DNA from: Rubrivivax sp.
Lineage (GTDB): Bacteria > Pseudomonadota > Gammaproteobacteria > Burkholderiales > Burkholderiaceae_C
Assembly (NCBI GenBank): GCA_030680415.1
Contig: JAUXVE010000146.1
Location: 1 to 48,711, forward strand
Length of the DNA stretch: 48,711 bases
Reading direction: 5' to 3'
Shown here: positions 16,112 through 22,912 of the stretch, piece by piece
Layout of the letters: every line of letters starts with the position of its first letter
Numbering within the stretch: the stretch's first letter is position 1
Notes under the pieces: model-generated
Databases searched by the model: none
What the model was told of the DNA's origin: nothing
Seen by the model: the letters and a program-made list of their open reading frames with translations, nothing else
Translations under genes and position numbers: made by a program

Positions 16112-17908
16112 TCAGCCGGGCGCCGAAAAATACGCCGGGTCGAGTGTCAGTATCTGGCCAGCGATGCCCACCAGTTCGACCGTGTTGTAGTCGATGGTGG
16201 TGACGAATTCGAGCAGCGAGGCCTGCGTGAAGGTGCCGTTGGCCACCAGGCCGACGTAGGTGCTCAGCGCGTCCAGCGGAATTGGCGTGCCGATGATCGT
16301 GCCCCACAGGTGGGTCACCAACACCTCGTCGCTCACGCCCGGCGCATAGTGGTTGATCATCGCCTGCGCGAGGTCGCGCAAGTTGCCGCCCAGGCGGTCG
16401 AGTTGCGCCGTCCACTGGCTCAACTCCTGCATGTTCGGGCCGCGGTCGAAAGCGGCGTTGAACATCGCGTACGCGCCCCAGACATTGCCGCCGGCGATGG
16501 TGTCGGTGGCCAGCATCGTGTCGGCGAACTGCGCTCGCTCGATCGCGAACAGCGTGTCGGTGCCCTCCGCGGCACTCGCCACCGTGAGCTGCGCGAGGCT
16601 GCCGCTGATCGCATAGTCCGCCAGCGCGCCGCTGAAGACCACCGTGTCGATGCCCTCGCGGCCGTCGAAGATATTGTTCGCCGCATTGCCGCGGAAGACG
16701 TTGTTGCCGGCGTTGCCGATGCCGTTCAGCGCCGCGCCGATCAGCACCAGGTTCTCTACGTTGTCGGGCAGCGTGTAGCTCAGGCTCGCGCGCACGGTGT
16801 CGATGCCGCCGCCCGGACTTTCCGCAATGCGGTCGAGCGCGCTCGTCACGGTGTAGCGGTCGTTGCTCAGGCCGTGGCTGTAGACGGCGCCGGCCCCGTC
16901 GTTGTCGAGGATCGTCGCGGTGGTGAAGCGCTGCGGCACGGTGGCGTTGACCGGCGTGTTGAGGTCGAGCGTGAAGGTCTCGGTACTTTCGGCCACGGTG
17001 CCGTCGCTGAGCACCACCGGCACCACTTTCGTCGTCTCGCCGGGAGCGAACACCAGCGTGCCGGTCTGGTAGATGAAGTCCTGGTTGCTGCTGTAGGTGG
17101 CGGTGCCGACGCCGGTCTGGTAGTTGACCCGCACCTCGTTGAGCGAGGGTGCGCTGAGCTGGACGACGAAGGAGGCGAAGGTGTCTGCCTCGCTGACGGT
17201 GATCGGCGTGCTCAGGATCTGCGGCCGGCTCACCGGCGCCGTGTCGCTGCGGCCGATCAACGCCGCACCAACGGCGTCGGCCAGCGTGGCGTTGCCTGGG
17301 TTACTGAGCACGAGCTGGAAGAACTCGTCGCTCTCGGCCAGCGTGTCGTCGATCAGGTTGACGGTCACCGTCTTGACCATCTCGCCCGGCGCGAAGCTGA
17401 GCAACCCGGAAGTGGCAGCGAAGTCCTGCCCGGCCACCGCGGTGTCGTCGGCAGTGGCGAAGCCGACGCTCACCGGCAGTGTCGATGGGCGGCTCAAGGA
17501 GACGAAAAAGTTCGCGGTCTTGCCGGTCTCGTCGACCACGATATCGCTGACCGACAGCGCCGGCGTGCCGGCCTGGCCATCGTTGTCGAAGATCAGCGCC
17601 GGCGTCCAGCGTTGCGCCACCACGGCGTTGACGGGGGTGTTGAGGTCCAACCAGAACACCTCGGTCGCTTCGGCGACCAGCCCGTCGGCCAATGCCACCT
17701 CCACCGTCTTCGACGTTTCGCCCGGCGCGAATACCAGCGTGCCGGTCTGGTAGATGAAGTCCTGGTTGCTGCTGTAGGTGGCGCTGCCAACGTCGGTCTG
17801 GTAGTTCACGCGCACTTCGATCGACGAAGGCGCGTCGAGCCGGACCACGAAGCTCACCGTTCCAGCGCCCTCGCTGACGGCTACCGGCATGACACGCAAG
17901 TAGGCCAT
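16112..17908 (-). CDS. Calx-beta repeat protein with RTX-like and DUF4214-like regions
   Basis: The 598-residue protein is built from three Calx-beta domains (about 1-112, 115-225, 230-335), each with VSE...F...L..PS, ATYSSNQDF or TAVAGQDF, and FAPGE...V.V..DG...E..E.F.L.L. Next come RTX-like Asn/Gly-rich turns (NVENLVLIGAALNGIGNAGN, NNIFDGREGIDTVVFSG; about 390-435). The C-terminus resembles a DUF4214 domain (FNAAFDRGPNMQELSQWTAQ, LLEFVTTIDYNTVELVGI). There is no N-terminal signal peptide, as expected for type I secretion or its calcium-dependent cargo. It lies between the ketoreductase and lipoprotein genes of the pigment operon without sharing an obvious role with them. The first and third Calx-beta domains are nearly the same at DNA level. 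Confidence 0.8.
   Translation of the reverse strand: MAYLRVMPVAVSEGAGTVSFVVRLDAPSSIEVRVNYQTDVGSATYSSNQDFIYQTGTLVFAPGETSKTVEVALADGLVAEATEVFWLDLNTPVNAVVAQRWTPALIFDNDGQAGTPALSVSDIVVDETGKTANFFVSLSRPSTLPVSVGFATADDTAVAGQDFAATSGLLSFAPGEMVKTVTVNLIDDTLAESDEFFQLVLSNPGNATLADAVGAALIGRSDTAPVSRPQILSTPITVSEADTFASFVVQLSAPSLNEVRVNYQTGVGTATYSSNQDFIYQTGTLVFAPGETTKVVPVVLSDGTVAESTETFTLDLNTPVNATVPQRFTTATILDNDGAGAVYSHGLSNDRYTVTSALDRIAESPGGGIDTVRASLSYTLPDNVENLVLIGAALNGIGNAGNNVFRGNAANNIFDGREGIDTVVFSGALADYAISGSLAQLTVASAAEGTDTLFAIERAQFADTMLATDTIAGGNVWGAYAMFNAAFDRGPNMQELSQWTAQLDRLGGNLRDLAQAMINHYAPGVSDEVLVTHLWGTIIGTPIPLDALSTYVGLVANGTFTQASLLEFVTTIDYNTVELVGIAGQILTLDPAYFSAPG
17052..17102. repeat. Copy 1 of a 51-bp identical block inside Calx-beta domains
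   Basis: This block is identical to 17733-17783. It encodes the ATYSSNQDFIYQTGTLV core of the third Calx-beta domain. Sequence on both sides also stays similar, indicating duplication of a whole domain or gene conversion between the first and third domains. Confidence 0.92.
17733..17783. repeat. Copy 2 of a 51-bp identical block inside Calx-beta domains
   Basis: Identical to 17052-17102, in the first Calx-beta domain. The middle Calx-beta domain does not share it. Confidence 0.92.
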
Positions 17909-18071
17909 GGCTCCTCCTGAAGATATTGAAGCCGAGCTCGCAGGGGCAGTAGCGCAGGCAGGCTCGGCAATGCTACGGGTCGCGGGCGCGAAGACTACTC
18001 CGGCGCCGTCCCGCCGTCCATAGCCGTGTCGCGCACCCCTTCATACGTGGGGGGGTGCGACCTGCGTCTGC

Positions 18072-18809
18072 TCAGTACAGCCCGCCGTTGACCGAAATCA
18101 CCTGCCCGGTGATGTAACCCGCCTCGGGGCTGGCCAGGAAGCCGGCCAGCGCCGCCACCTCTTCCGGCCGGCCGGCACGTTGGCAGGGCACCATGCGCTT
18201 GATGGCTTCGGCGTCGAAACTCGACGCCGCCATCGGCGACTCGATGATCCCCGGCGCGATCGCGTTCACCGTCACGCCGCGGCTGGCGACTTCGAGCGCC
18301 AGTGCCTTGGTGGCGCTGTTCAGCGCTCCCTTGGCCGCCGCGTAGTTGACCTGGCCGCGGTTGCCGGCCAGCGCCGCCACCGATGAGATGTTGATGACGC
18401 GGCCCCAGCGTGTGCGCAGCATGGGCAGGATCAGCGGCTGCGTGACGCGGAAGAAGCCGTGCAGCGAGACGTCGATGACGCCGTACCACTGCGCTGCCTT
18501 CATGCCCGGGAACACGGCGTCGTCGTGGATGCCGGCGTTGTTGACGATGATCTGCACCGGCCCGCCGGCCAGCATCTGCGCGCAGGCCGCAGCGGCGGCG
18601 GTGTCGTCGGTGAGGTCGAAGACCAGGCACTCGGCCTGGCCGCCGGCGGCGCGGATGGTCGCGGCCAGCGCCTGCACCGCGTCCGGCCGCGAGTTGGCGT
18701 GCAGCAGCACGCTGGCGCCGTCGGCGGCCAGCCGCGTCGCGATCGCCGCGCCGAGGGCGCCGCTGGCGCCGGTGACGAGGGCTCGTTTGCCGTGCAGGGT
18801 GGCGGTCAA
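18072..18809 (-). CDS. 3-oxoacyl-ACP reductase (FabG/ApeQ-like ketoreductase of the pigment cluster)
   Basis: The 245-residue short-chain dehydrogenase reduces the beta-keto group after each elongation using NADPH. It shows TGASGALG near residues 13-20, NNAG near 91, the catalytic Ser in INISSVAALAG, YAAAKG, and a C-terminal substrate loop APGIIESPMA followed by ITGQVISVNGG. The only sensible start is TTG at 18809, 10 bp after the dehydratase stop; no in-frame ATG precedes the dinucleotide-binding strand. It ends the block of tightly coupled pigment genes. A gap of about 160 bp with no gene then precedes the Calx-beta gene. Confidence 0.92.
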   Translation of the reverse strand: MTATLHGKRALVTGASGALGAAIATRLAADGASVLLHANSRPDAVQALAATIRAAGGQAECLVFDLTDDTAAAAACAQMLAGGPVQIIVNNAGIHDDAVFPGMKAAQWYGVIDVSLHGFFRVTQPLILPMLRTRWGRVINISSVAALAGNRGQVNYAAAKGALNSATKALALEVASRGVTVNAIAPGIIESPMAASSFDAEAIKRMVPCQRAGRPEEVAALAGFLASPEAGYITGQVISVNGGLY

Positions 18810-18819
18810 GGTCGTGGTC

Positions 18820-19278
18820 TCAGGGCAGGGCGTTGAGGATCACGGTGGCGCGGCCATCGACGAGCAGCGTCGCGCGCTCGTCGTGCAGGGTGAAGCTGTA
18901 CAGCGCCTGGCCCGAGTCGCCGGCCAGGCGCTGCGCGGTGACGACGAGCGCACCCTCGACCGCGTCGAGCCGCGGCACCAGCAGCCGCACGCCGCGCACG
19001 CTGGCCAGGAAGCCCGGCCGCGGCGCGGCGCCGGGCTCGGCGCACAGCGTACCGTGCAAAGCCATCGCCTGGGCGGCGTATTCGATGGCCACCGGGGCCG
19101 GCAGCGTGCCTGCCGAGCGCAGCGGGTGGGCGGCGTCGCGGTGGCCGAGCGCGGTGCAGCGGATGGTGTCGGCCGACCACGACTGCAGCGTGTCGAGCAG
19201 GCACATGCTGCCGCTGTGCGGGATGCGCGCGGCGATGCCGGCGTGGTCGAGTGTCGCCGGCAGCGTGGCGGGTTTCAT
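18820..19278 (-). CDS. ApeP-like 3-hydroxyacyl-ACP dehydratase (hotdog fold)
   Basis: The 152-residue single hotdog domain has the aryl-polyene dehydratase signature: ARIPHSGSMCLLDTL near the N-terminus (active-site His region) and VAIEYAAQAMALHG along the central helix (acidic catalytic residue). The later strands are short (FLASVRGVRLLVPRL). It removes water from the 3-hydroxyacyl-ACP to build the conjugated trans double bonds. ATG 19278 overlaps the CLF stop by four bases. It is distinct from the second dehydratase domain fused to the ligase at 26842-28578; aryl-polyene systems use two dehydratases (ApeI and ApeP types), and both are represented here. Confidence 0.87.
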   Translation of the reverse strand: MKPATLPATLDHAGIAARIPHSGSMCLLDTLQSWSADTIRCTALGHRDAAHPLRSAGTLPAPVAIEYAAQAMALHGTLCAEPGAAPRPGFLASVRGVRLLVPRLDAVEGALVVTAQRLAGDSGQALYSFTLHDERATLLVDGRATVILNALP

Positions 19279-20066
19279 ACCGCGGCGTCCAGCTGCAGAC
19301 GCAGCGCCAGGCCGGGCAGGCCTTCGAGTACCAGCGCGGCGGCATCGCCGCGCGCCAGCGCCTGCAACAGCGGCAAGGCACGGGCCGCGGGAATCGTGCG
19401 CCGCAGATCCTCCAGCCCGGCGTCGGAGCAGGGCGTGGCGGCCGCGTCGGCCAGCACTTCGAGCCGCAGCCGGCGGCCGGCACCGCCTGGCGGCGCCAGC
19501 ACCAGCGCCAGCGCGAAGACGTCGGCCAGCGGCCGTACCGAGTGCAGCGGCTCGGGGTAGGGCACGTCGCAGGCCACCAGCAGCACCGGTGAGCGCGCCG
19601 ACAGGCATTGCGCCGCGGCCTCCAGCAACCCGGCGGCGAAGCTGGCATCGAAGGCGGCCAGGCTGGTGGAAGGCAGTTGCGACCGGGTGGCGATGTGCCA
19701 GTAGCCGGCGGCGGCGTTGTGGACCGAATTCGTGAAGCGTGTCGGCGAGACCAGGCGTGCGGGCGCGGCCAGCGCTTCGCACAGGAGGTGGCAGTTGGCG
19801 GGGTCGCCGGTGCTCGACGTGAACACGGTGGCCAGCCGCGAAGCATCGGCACCGGCCGCGGCGACGGCCTGGTCGGCGACGACGATCGAGGCCTTGACCA
19901 CCGTGCCGGCACGGCGGCGTTCGGTGGCCGGCAGGCGGTCCGGCGGCGGCACCAGCGTCGGCTGGCGCTGCCAGGTCGAGGTTTCGCGCAGCAGGGCCTG
20001 GCCGCCGGCCCAGTTGGCCAGGCCGGGGCCGAGCACACCGATGCCGAGCACGGCGATGTCGATCAT
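19275..20066 (-). CDS. Beta-ketoacyl synthase chain-length factor (first copy)
   Basis: The 263-residue partner subunit of the intact KS has the short KS-N-terminal-like fold of aryl-polyene CLFs. Motifs are ERRRAGTVVKASI, VFTSSTGDPANCHLL, RFTNSVHNAAAGYWHIA, LAAFDASFAAGLLEAA and PVLLVACDVP. There is no nucleophilic Cys. It overlaps both neighbours by four bases (KS upstream, dehydratase downstream), giving tight stoichiometric coupling. By analogy with the ApeO-ApeC heterodimer it should help set polyene chain length. It is clearly paralogous to the second CLF at 13323-14165. Confidence 0.86.
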   Translation of the reverse strand: MIDIAVLGIGVLGPGLANWAGGQALLRETSTWQRQPTLVPPPDRLPATERRRAGTVVKASIVVADQAVAAAGADASRLATVFTSSTGDPANCHLLCEALAAPARLVSPTRFTNSVHNAAAGYWHIATRSQLPSTSLAAFDASFAAGLLEAAAQCLSARSPVLLVACDVPYPEPLHSVRPLADVFALALVLAPPGGAGRRLRLEVLADAAATPCSDAGLEDLRRTIPAARALPLLQALARGDAAALVLEGLPGLALRLQLDAAV

Positions 20067-21247
20067 GGCGCCGCCCCGAAGACCAGGCAGGCGTTGCTGC
20101 CGCCGAAGCCGAAGGAGTTGCTGGCCACCACGCGCAGCGCTTGTTCTCGAGGCTGGCGCAGGTAGTTCGCGCGCAGCGCGGGGTCGGGCTGCCGCAGGTT
20201 CAGCCCTGCCGGCATCAGGCCATGCTGCAGCGCGAGCATGGCGATCGACGCCTCGACGCCGCCGGCCGCGCCCAGCGTGTGTCCGGTGTGGCCCTTGGTG
20301 CTGCTGCACGGCAGCGTGGTGCCGAAGACGGCGCACACCGCCAGATCCTCGGCGGCGTCGTTGCCCGGCGTGCCGGTGCCGTGCAGGTTGAGGTAGTCCA
20401 CGTCACCCGGCTGCAGGCCGGCCATGGCCAGTGCGCCGCGCATCGCCGCTGCAGCGCCCGCGCCTTGCGGGTGCGGGCTGCTCATGTGGTGGGCGTCGCT
20501 GCTTTCGCCCACGCCCAGCAGCCAGGCACAGGCCTGCGGCGGATCACGCTCGATCAGCGCAAAGGCGGCGGCCTCGCCGATCGACAGCCCGGCGCGCTGC
20601 GCGTCCCAGGGGCGGCAGATGTCGCTCGACACCAGCTCCAGCGACTTGAAGCCGTACAGCGTCGTCATGCACAGGCTGTCGACGCCGCCGACCACGGCCG
20701 CGTCGACGACGCCGAGTTCGATCAGACGCGCCGCGGAGGCATAGACCTTGGCGCTGGACGAGCAGGCGGTGGACACGACATAGGCCGGCCCCTGCAGCCC
20801 GAGCGCGGCGCGCACGCAGCGCGCCACCGAGTAGGTGTTTTGCGTTTCGGCGTAGTGCAGGTCGGCCGGCAAGGCGCCGCTGGCGGGGTCGCGCCGGCGG
20901 TAGGCGAGCTCGGTCTGCAGGATGCCCGAGGTGCTGGTGCCCAGGAACACGCCGACCCGCGCCGCGCCGTACCGTGCCGCGGCGCGGCGCACGCTGGCGG
21001 CGAAGCCGTCGGCGCGCAGGCCGAGTTCGGCCAGCCGGTTGTTGCGGCAGTCGTAGGCCGCCAGTGCCGGCGCCAGCGCCGTGTCGTCGACGCCGGCGAC
21101 CTCGCCGATCCAGGTGCCGATGGCGGCGGTCTCGAAGTCGCGCCGGGCCAGGCCGCTGCGCGAGGTGCGCAGCGCCGCCAGCGTGGCGTCGCGGCCGTGG
21201 CCGAGTGCGGTGACCAGCGTGTGGTCGGCAATGGCCAGAGGCTTCAT
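20063..21247 (-). CDS. Beta-ketoacyl-ACP synthase (intact KS of the pigment cluster)
   Basis: The 394-residue KAS I/II-type condensing enzyme has the complete Cys-His-His triad: Cys in VSTACSSSAKVY, His in LHGTGTPGND and His in TKGHTGHTLGAAGG. It also has SSPHPQGAG and the C-terminal NSFGFGGSNACLV. It elongates the ACP-bound polyene with malonyl-ACP. ATG 21247 overlaps the methyltransferase stop by four bases, and the end overlaps the CLF start by four bases, a KS-CLF pairing as in ApeO-ApeC. It is a paralog of the frameshifted KS; the conserved LAAYDCRNNRLAELGL segment was used to find the break in that copy. Confidence 0.92.
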   Translation of the reverse strand: MKPLAIADHTLVTALGHGRDATLAALRTSRSGLARRDFETAAIGTWIGEVAGVDDTALAPALAAYDCRNNRLAELGLRADGFAASVRRAAARYGAARVGVFLGTSTSGILQTELAYRRRDPASGALPADLHYAETQNTYSVARCVRAALGLQGPAYVVSTACSSSAKVYASAARLIELGVVDAAVVGGVDSLCMTTLYGFKSLELVSSDICRPWDAQRAGLSIGEAAAFALIERDPPQACAWLLGVGESSDAHHMSSPHPQGAGAAAAMRGALAMAGLQPGDVDYLNLHGTGTPGNDAAEDLAVCAVFGTTLPCSSTKGHTGHTLGAAGGVEASIAMLALQHGLMPAGLNLRQPDPALRANYLRQPREQALRVVASNSFGFGGSNACLVFGAAP

Positions 21248-22023
21248 GACGAGCCCGCGCCCAGGTCGGCCACCAGCAGCACGTTGGCGAACGGCGTGCC
21301 CTGGCTCATCGGCACCGTGCGCACGGCGTAGCCCTGACTTTCGAGCAGTGCGACCCAGGCCGCCAGCGGCCGGCAGTAGGTGGGCGGCACGCGGTGGCCA
21401 CGCGCCATCGTCACCACGTGGTCGACCCATTGGCTGACGGCAAATCCGCGCCGGCTGTCGGCGTCGCCCACACGCAGCAGCAGGCGACCCTGCGAGGGCC
21501 GCAGCGCGTCGCGCACGCCCTGCAGCAGCGCCTCCTGAGCGGCGTGGTCGACGTAATGCAGGACGTCGAGGATGACCACCACGTCGCACTCGGGCAGCGC
21601 GGCCCGACACATGTCGGCGTTGATGAAGCGCGGCTGCAGCGGCAGGCCGTGCAGCGCAGCCCGGGCGCGCGCCGCGTCCTTGGCCATCAGCTCGATGCCG
21701 GTATAGGCCGTGGCCGATGGCGCCGCGGGCCAGGCCGCGGGCCAGGCGCCACGCCGCGCGGCGTCGGCCGTGGCCTGCAGCAGGCTGGCCAGCAGGCCCT
21801 GGCCGCAGCCGATGTCGAGCACGCGGGCCCGTGCCGGCAGGTCGCCGCGTTCGAGCAGACCGCGGAACACCGGGTCGCGCCCGAGCTTGCCGCGTGCCCA
21901 GTGCCAGGCCCAGCGCCCGGCGCTGCGATAGGGGGCGCAGGCGGCGTCGAGCAGCGCCACCCAGGCGTCATCGGCACTTGGCGCCGCCTGGGCTGCAGCC
22001 GCGGGCAAGTCCTCGCGCTTCAT
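21244..22023 (-). CDS. SAM-dependent methyltransferase of the pigment cluster
   Basis: The 259-residue class I methyltransferase has motif I as RVLDIGCGQGLLASLL, an acidic second strand after an unusual Ala/Pro-rich loop (YTGIELMAKD), and motif IV-like CDVVVILDVLHYVD. The C-terminal half contains RLLLRVGDADSRRGF, as seen in aryl-polyene methyltransferases. Methylation of the aryl head group, as in known aryl polyenes, is the likely role. It overlaps the deacetylase gene (upstream) and KS gene (downstream) by four bases each. The exact atom methylated is not shown by the sequence. Confidence 0.85.
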   Translation of the reverse strand: MKREDLPAAAAQAAPSADDAWVALLDAACAPYRSAGRWAWHWARGKLGRDPVFRGLLERGDLPARARVLDIGCGQGLLASLLQATADAARRGAWPAAWPAAPSATAYTGIELMAKDAARARAALHGLPLQPRFINADMCRAALPECDVVVILDVLHYVDHAAQEALLQGVRDALRPSQGRLLLRVGDADSRRGFAVSQWVDHVVTMARGHRVPPTYCRPLAAWVALLESQGYAVRTVPMSQGTPFANVLLVADLGAGSS

Positions 22024-22862
22024 GCGCCGGCGTGCCGGTGCGGCAAGGCCTGGTCCAGTGTCACCGGGCGCAGGCCGGCGGCGCGGCAGCGGCCGAGCAG
22101 CAGCGGCAGCACCTCCAGCACCAGCGGCCGGCCGCTGGCGGAGCGGCGGGCGTGGCCGTCGTGCAGCAGCAGGATGTCACCGCCGGCCAGGCCGCGCTGC
22201 AGGCGTGCCAGCACGCGGCCGGCATCGGTCACGCGGGTGTCGTAGCCGCGCCGCGTCCAGCTCACCAGGTGCAGTCCCAGGCGGTGCAGCACCGGGTCGA
22301 GCAGCGGGTTGCGCAGGCCGGCCGGGGCGCGGAAGCAGAACGGGCGCACGCCGGTGAGGTCGGCCAGCAGCTTCTGAGCGGCGCCGATCTCGCGCTCGAA
22401 GCCTCGTGGCCCCAGCAGCGAGAAATTGTGGCGGTGGCGCAGGCTGTGGTTCTGCACGCTGTGGCCGGCGGCCACGATGCGCCGCAGCAGCGCCGCCTGT
22501 CCGCGCGCGCGCTCGGCAATGCAGAAGAAAGTGGCGCGCACGCCGTGTTCGGCCAGCAGGTCCAGCACGGCGGGAGTGACCTCGGGGTCGGGTCCGTCGT
22601 CCAGCGTGATGGCGATGTCGCCACGCGCCGCTGCCACAGCCGGCAGCCGCGTCATGTTGGGCCCCAGCAGCGCACTGCGCGGCCACAGGCCGGCGGCGGT
22701 GAGGGCAGCGTGATTCAGCACCATGGCACCCAGGGCCCAGGGCAGGGCGCCAGGGATCAGGACGGTGGCGGCGGCCGCGGCGTGCAGGCCGACGCTGGCG
22801 CTCAGGGCCGGCGGCCAGGGCCAGCGCGGCGGCGGGGGTGCGGGGGTGGGGGCGGAGATCAT
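22020..22862 (-). CDS. Polysaccharide deacetylase (NodB-homology) family protein
   Basis: The 280-residue protein has two N-terminal hydrophobic segments (about 17-60) that anchor it in the membrane, then a NodB domain. Motif 1 ITLDDGPDPEVTP carries the catalytic base Asp and metal Asp, motif 2 NHSLRH is the HSxxH metal site, and motif 3 is FRAPAGLRN. The C-terminal HDGHARRSASGRP completes the site. Enzymes of this fold remove N- or O-acetyl groups from sugars in the envelope. In this operon it could process the sugar of the carrier made by the glycosyltransferase at 9154. ATG 22862 was chosen; about 50 bp precede it after the exporter stop. It overlaps the methyltransferase start by four bases. 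Confidence 0.87.
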   Translation of the reverse strand: MISAPTPAPPPPRWPWPPALSASVGLHAAAAATVLIPGALPWALGAMVLNHAALTAAGLWPRSALLGPNMTRLPAVAAARGDIAITLDDGPDPEVTPAVLDLLAEHGVRATFFCIAERARGQAALLRRIVAAGHSVQNHSLRHRHNFSLLGPRGFEREIGAAQKLLADLTGVRPFCFRAPAGLRNPLLDPVLHRLGLHLVSWTRRGYDTRVTDAGRVLARLQRGLAGGDILLLHDGHARRSASGRPLVLEVLPLLLGRCRAAGLRPVTLDQALPHRHAGA

Positions 22863-22912
22863 GGCGATCGGGGGGCTGGCCAGAGCGACCGTCACCCGGC
22901 GCAAAAATTCTC

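Noticed and set aside
15923..17920. A 665-codon open frame antisense to the Calx-beta gene
   Set aside because: Arg/Val/Gln-rich low-complexity translation; the Calx-beta frame shows real domain repeats.
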